This document shows positions 61,569 to 64,000 of a DNA stretch of 64,000 nucleotides, in pieces (within the stretch, counting starts at the first letter, position 1; every line of letters begins with the position of its first letter). A model generated the notes under the pieces. The model made no database searches. It was given only the letters and a program-made list of their open reading frames with translations, and was not told where the DNA came from. The stretch is from contig NZ_WSSB01000001.1 in the NCBI RefSeq assembly GCF_009831765.1, positions 407,829 to 471,828 on the forward strand, given 5' to 3'. The position numbers were made by a program, and so were the translations under genes. This DNA is from Craterilacuibacter sinensis (lineage in GTDB: Bacteria > Pseudomonadota > Gammaproteobacteria > Burkholderiales > Chromobacteriaceae).

Positions 61569-62774
61569 ATGCCGCCCATTGCCGATATGATCCAGCAGGG
61601 ATCAACCAACTTGTGGCTATTCATTCCTACAGCCATCCTACTCGGCGCACTGCATGGACTTGAACCCGGCCATTCCAAGACGATGATGGCATCATTCATC
61701 ATTGCTATTCGTGGCACTATCGGACAAGCTATTCTGCTTGGTCTGTGTGCTGCCCTCTCTCATTCACTCATTGTCTGGCTCCTAGCTGCCCTGGCCCTGA
61801 AATTCGGCAACCAACTGATTGCTGAGCAAGCTGAACCCTATTTCATGCTGTTATCTGGGGTAATTGTGATTGGAGTTGCCATCTGGATGTTCATGCGTAC
61901 CCGTTGGGACGAGTTGGCGGCACAGGCACAAAAGAATGCTCCGCACGGTGGGAGGATCATCAATACCGGCCATGGCATGGTTGAACTACAGGTCTTTGAA
62001 GCGGAAGTGCCGCCACGCTTTCGCCTCTATGGTTACGACCATCACATGCAGCCCACCCCTTTCAAGTCACATGACACCATCGAGCTAGAAACGGTCCGTG
62101 TAGACGGCACACGGCAGGTCTTTACCCTAGAGGCAAAGGGAGAGTATTTGGAGTCGCGAGCACTCATTCCTGAGCCCCATGAATTTGAAGTGATTCTCAG
62201 CATTGGTCATGGCGACCATGCTCACCGCTTCGAAGTGACTTTCAGCGAAGACGAGCATAGCCATGGGCATCATGACCACCACCACCACCACCACCACCAC
62301 CACCACCACCACCACCACCACGACCACGACCACGACCACGACCACCACAGCCATCATGATCATGCACACGCGCTGACGCAGAGCGGAGAGTATCAGGATG
62401 CCCACGAACGCGCCCATGCTGAGGATATTCAGCGGCGCTTTGCCGGACGGCAGGCCAACAATGCACAAATCGCGATGTTTGGTCTAACAGGTGGTCTGAT
62501 GCCGTGCCCAGCTTCGGTCACCATCCTGATGATCTGCCTGCATCTGAAGCGCTTTACGCTTGGTGCTGCCATGGTGGCTTCGTTCAGTATCGGCCTGGCC
62601 ATTTCCTTGGTCAGTGTTGGTGTGGTCGCAGCTTGGGGAACACGTCAAGTAAGTAAGCGTGTCGACGGCAATCTAAGCAGTCTCGCACGTAAGATGCCTT
62701 ATCTGTCCAGTATCCTAATGATGGTAGTCGGGGCGGTAATGGGTATTCAAGGCTTGATACGCATAACTGCCTAA
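61569..62774 (+). CDS. rcnA: Nickel/cobalt efflux protein RcnA
   Basis: Inner-membrane exporter of Ni and Co (401 residues). Six or seven helices are seen, with HGLEPGHSKTMMASF (metal motif HxxEPGH, about 29-43) and GGLMPCPASVTILMICL in the second half. The central loop (about 230-265) is extremely His-rich: 15 consecutive His followed by alternating Asp-His. An extra beta-rich segment at about 120-215 (YGYDHHMQPTPF, HEFEVILSIGHGDHAHRFEV) precedes it. ATG 61569 follows GAGGTG. Confidence 0.93.
   Translation: MPPIADMIQQGSTNLWLFIPTAILLGALHGLEPGHSKTMMASFIIAIRGTIGQAILLGLCAALSHSLIVWLLAALALKFGNQLIAEQAEPYFMLLSGVIVIGVAIWMFMRTRWDELAAQAQKNAPHGGRIINTGHGMVELQVFEAEVPPRFRLYGYDHHMQPTPFKSHDTIELETVRVDGTRQVFTLEAKGEYLESRALIPEPHEFEVILSIGHGDHAHRFEVTFSEDEHSHGHHDHHHHHHHHHHHHHHHDHDHDHDHHSHHDHAHALTQSGEYQDAHERAHAEDIQRRFAGRQANNAQIAMFGLTGGLMPCPASVTILMICLHLKRFTLGAAMVASFSIGLAISLVSVGVVAAWGTRQVSKRVDGNLSSLARKMPYLSSILMMVVGAVMGIQGLIRITA
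62277..62345 (+). repeat. CAC microsatellite in the rcnA metal loop
   Basis: Fifteen CAC codons in a row (62277-62321), then GACCAC repeated four times. Length variation would change only the number of His residues. Confidence 0.9.
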
Positions 62775-63238
62775 GACGGTGGTAATCCCCCCATGTTTAG
62801 CAATGGCGAGAAGTAGAGTTGGTTAAAAGTACTGACTTCTGTTTCGGGGTTATGCCGCCAAGCGCCATGTTGGAGCGTTAGTGATTGTAGGACCACATCC
62901 ATTCGGTCGCATAGTGATGAGTGCGTCAATCGTAGGCCCCTGGGTTGGGGACGATTCCTATGATATTTGCCGCGAATGGTGAGGGAGATCTCGTCAAGGT
63001 GACATTTATCATCTCGCTGAGGCTGGCGTTTGCGCAAGTGACTGGCAAAAGCCAGGCCAAACTTCAATAACAATTGGTGAATAGTTTCGTTACTGACCAG
63101 TATGCATTGAGCCGCCAGTAGCACCTCACTGTCGTGGACGCTGAAGGTAAAGTGGCAATGTAGCCAAACGGTATGGCTGAAGACCTTTACGGGAAAACGA
63201 TGATGCGGGTAGTGTGACAGTGACGATTCCATCGTCAC
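62771..63238 (-). pseudogene. Truncated IS6-family transposase remnant
   Basis: On the minus strand the reading YPHHRFPVKVFSHTVWLHCHFTFSVHD, VSNETIHQLLLKFGLAFASHLRKRQP and DDKCHLDEISLTIRGK follows the N-terminal half of IS6-family DDE transposases (HRFPxxVIxHAVWLYxRFTLS, WHLDEVFVxI). After about residue 93 the similarity stops, and several conserved residues have changed. The catalytic set is incomplete and terminal inverted repeats were not found, so it is dead. Confidence 0.75.
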
Positions 63239-63392
63239 ATCTTACTAAGGCTATCTGTCTGGTTAAGTTGTCAGTACCCGTGCCGCCTGCGAAATTCTCG
63301 TGGAAGCCCTGCCGTCAGGCCGCGAATGTGACGCGGTGCCCTGCACGCCTCGGGCAGGCCGTGGTGGGCTCTGGCGTGGAGGACGACGAGAC
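63239..63392. other. Short intergenic stretch, nothing recognised
   Basis: GC-rich sequence between the transposase remnant and the REPIN-like element. No gene or signal is supported. Confidence 0.3.
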
Positions 63393-63441
63393 GAGCGGCT
63401 TCAGCCGCGAGTGCATTTCGCGTGCGAAGCCCCTCCTATAG
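63393..63441 (-). repeat. REPIN-like pair of palindromes
   Basis: GAGCGGCTTCAGCCGCGAG (63393-63411) and, after a 9-bp gap, GCGTGCGAAGCCCCTCC (63421-63437). On the minus strand this reads TATAGGAGGGGCTTCGCACGCG ahead of CTCGCGGCTGAAGCCGCTC, the form of paired REP elements of gammaproteobacteria. It overlaps the pirin stop codon. Confidence 0.5.
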
Positions 63442-64000
63442 GGACTGCACTTCCCCCGTCTCAAACAAGCCGTCACGATAGTCCTGCAAGGTTTGCTGGA
63501 TCTCGGCGGTGGTATTCATCACGAAGGGGCCGTACTGCGCAATCGGCTCGTTTAAGGGCGCACCTGCCACCAGAATCACACGCGCATCCTGTGCCGCCTC
63601 AATCACCGTGCCATCCGCGCCATCATTAGCCAGAATCGCCATGAAGCGGTCCGCCACGGCTTTACCTGCCACTGAAACCTCACCACGGTAGGTGTAAAGA
63701 AAGGCGTTGTGCCCAGCCGGTATAGCCTGCTCGAAGCGCGTGCCGGCGGGTAGGTGCAGGTCCAGATACAACGGTTCGGTATCCGGGCGTTGAACAGCGC
63801 CGGCCGTGCAATGACTCACGCCCGCGATCACGCGCACCGTCACGCCTTCCGGCGTGCGGAATTCGGGAATCGCCTCGCGCGGGATATCGCGGTAAAAGGG
63901 CGCGATCATCTTGTTCTTCGCCGGTAGGTTCACCCACAGTTGGAAACCTTCCATCAGGCCTTCTTCCTGCTCGGGCAATTCGGAGTGGATCAGGCCGGAG
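63436..64000 (-). CDS. Pirin-family protein (5' end outside window)
   Basis: The last about 188 residues of a pirin. GLIHSELPEQEEGLMEGFQLWVNLPAKNKM is the second half of the N-terminal cupin. The C-terminal cupin follows (LDLHLPAGTRFEQAIPAGHNAFLYTYRGEVSVAG, APLNEPIAQYGPFVMNT). The frame stays open to the window edge. Pirins are metal-binding cupins, some with quercetinase activity; the specific role is unknown. Confidence 0.93.
   Translation of the reverse strand, partial: SGLIHSELPEQEEGLMEGFQLWVNLPAKNKMIAPFYRDIPREAIPEFRTPEGVTVRVIAGVSHCTAGAVQRPDTEPLYLDLHLPAGTRFEQAIPAGHNAFLYTYRGEVSVAGKAVADRFMAILANDGADGTVIEAAQDARVILVAGAPLNEPIAQYGPFVMNTTAEIQQTLQDYRDGLFETGEVQSL

Overview
The window looks like a chromosomal segment of a betaproteobacterium, most likely in the Neisseriales (Chromobacteriaceae or Chitinibacteraceae). 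This rests on the housekeeping order exbB-exbD-lpxK-Trm112-like-kdsB-adk, on protein sequence character, and on a moderately high GC content. The genus cannot be fixed from the sequence alone.

Positions 1-16060 are mostly core genes: an envC-like murein hydrolase activator (partial), gpmI, an ArsR-type regulator, xseA, the exbBD/lpxK/kdsB/adk run, a hemolysin III-type membrane protein, a Nudix protein, purU and folD. Next comes a tRNA-Pro/Arg/His cluster with a clear sigma-70 promoter, followed by a frameshifted N-terminal scrap of a phage-type integrase, a DUF3149 mini membrane protein, an L-lactate dehydrogenase and a PilZ-domain protein.

Positions 16298-49416 hold a nearly complete second (lateral-type) flagellar system. 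It runs as flagellin, a FliK-like protein, a leftward block fliM-fliN-fliP-fliQ-fliR-flhB-flhA, and a rightward block fliE-F-G-H-I-J. Then follow fliD-S-T-K-L, sigma-28, motA, motB, a Crp/Fnr-type regulator, flgM, flgN, a stand-alone FlgJ-type muramidase, flgA (leftward), flgB to flgL, and one orphan gene. No LafK-type sigma-54 activator, FlhDC, FliO, FlhF/FlhG or chemotaxis gene is present. The leftward fliM block and rightward fliE block diverge from a 230-bp gap carrying two identical near-palindromes, GTGAAAATTCAC, exactly 22 bp apart. These are the best candidates for the binding sites of the missing master regulator.

Positions 49449-52046 return to core genes (lolA, nadE, tRNA-Ser, tRNA-Asn). 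Just after tRNA-Asn a tyrosine integrase starts an accessory region that runs to at least about 63.4 kb. It carries an excisionase-like protein, an XRE regulator, a 1.3-kb gene-free stretch with dyad symmetries, and a remarkable gene whose 3' half is 144 tandem copies of a GCACCY hexamer encoding (Ala-Pro)144. A KfrA-like coiled-coil DNA-binding protein follows. The integrase, Ala-Pro and KfrA-like genes share a promoter core (TATAAAA, 5-6 nt, then [GT]CTACAC), each with its own inverted repeat upstream, so they look like one regulon of an undescribed integrative element. Beyond them lie an SDR/AraC/epimerase cassette, a DMT-permease fragment, an rcnR-rcnA nickel/cobalt efflux module, an IS6-family transposase remnant, a REPIN-like palindrome pair and a partial pirin gene.
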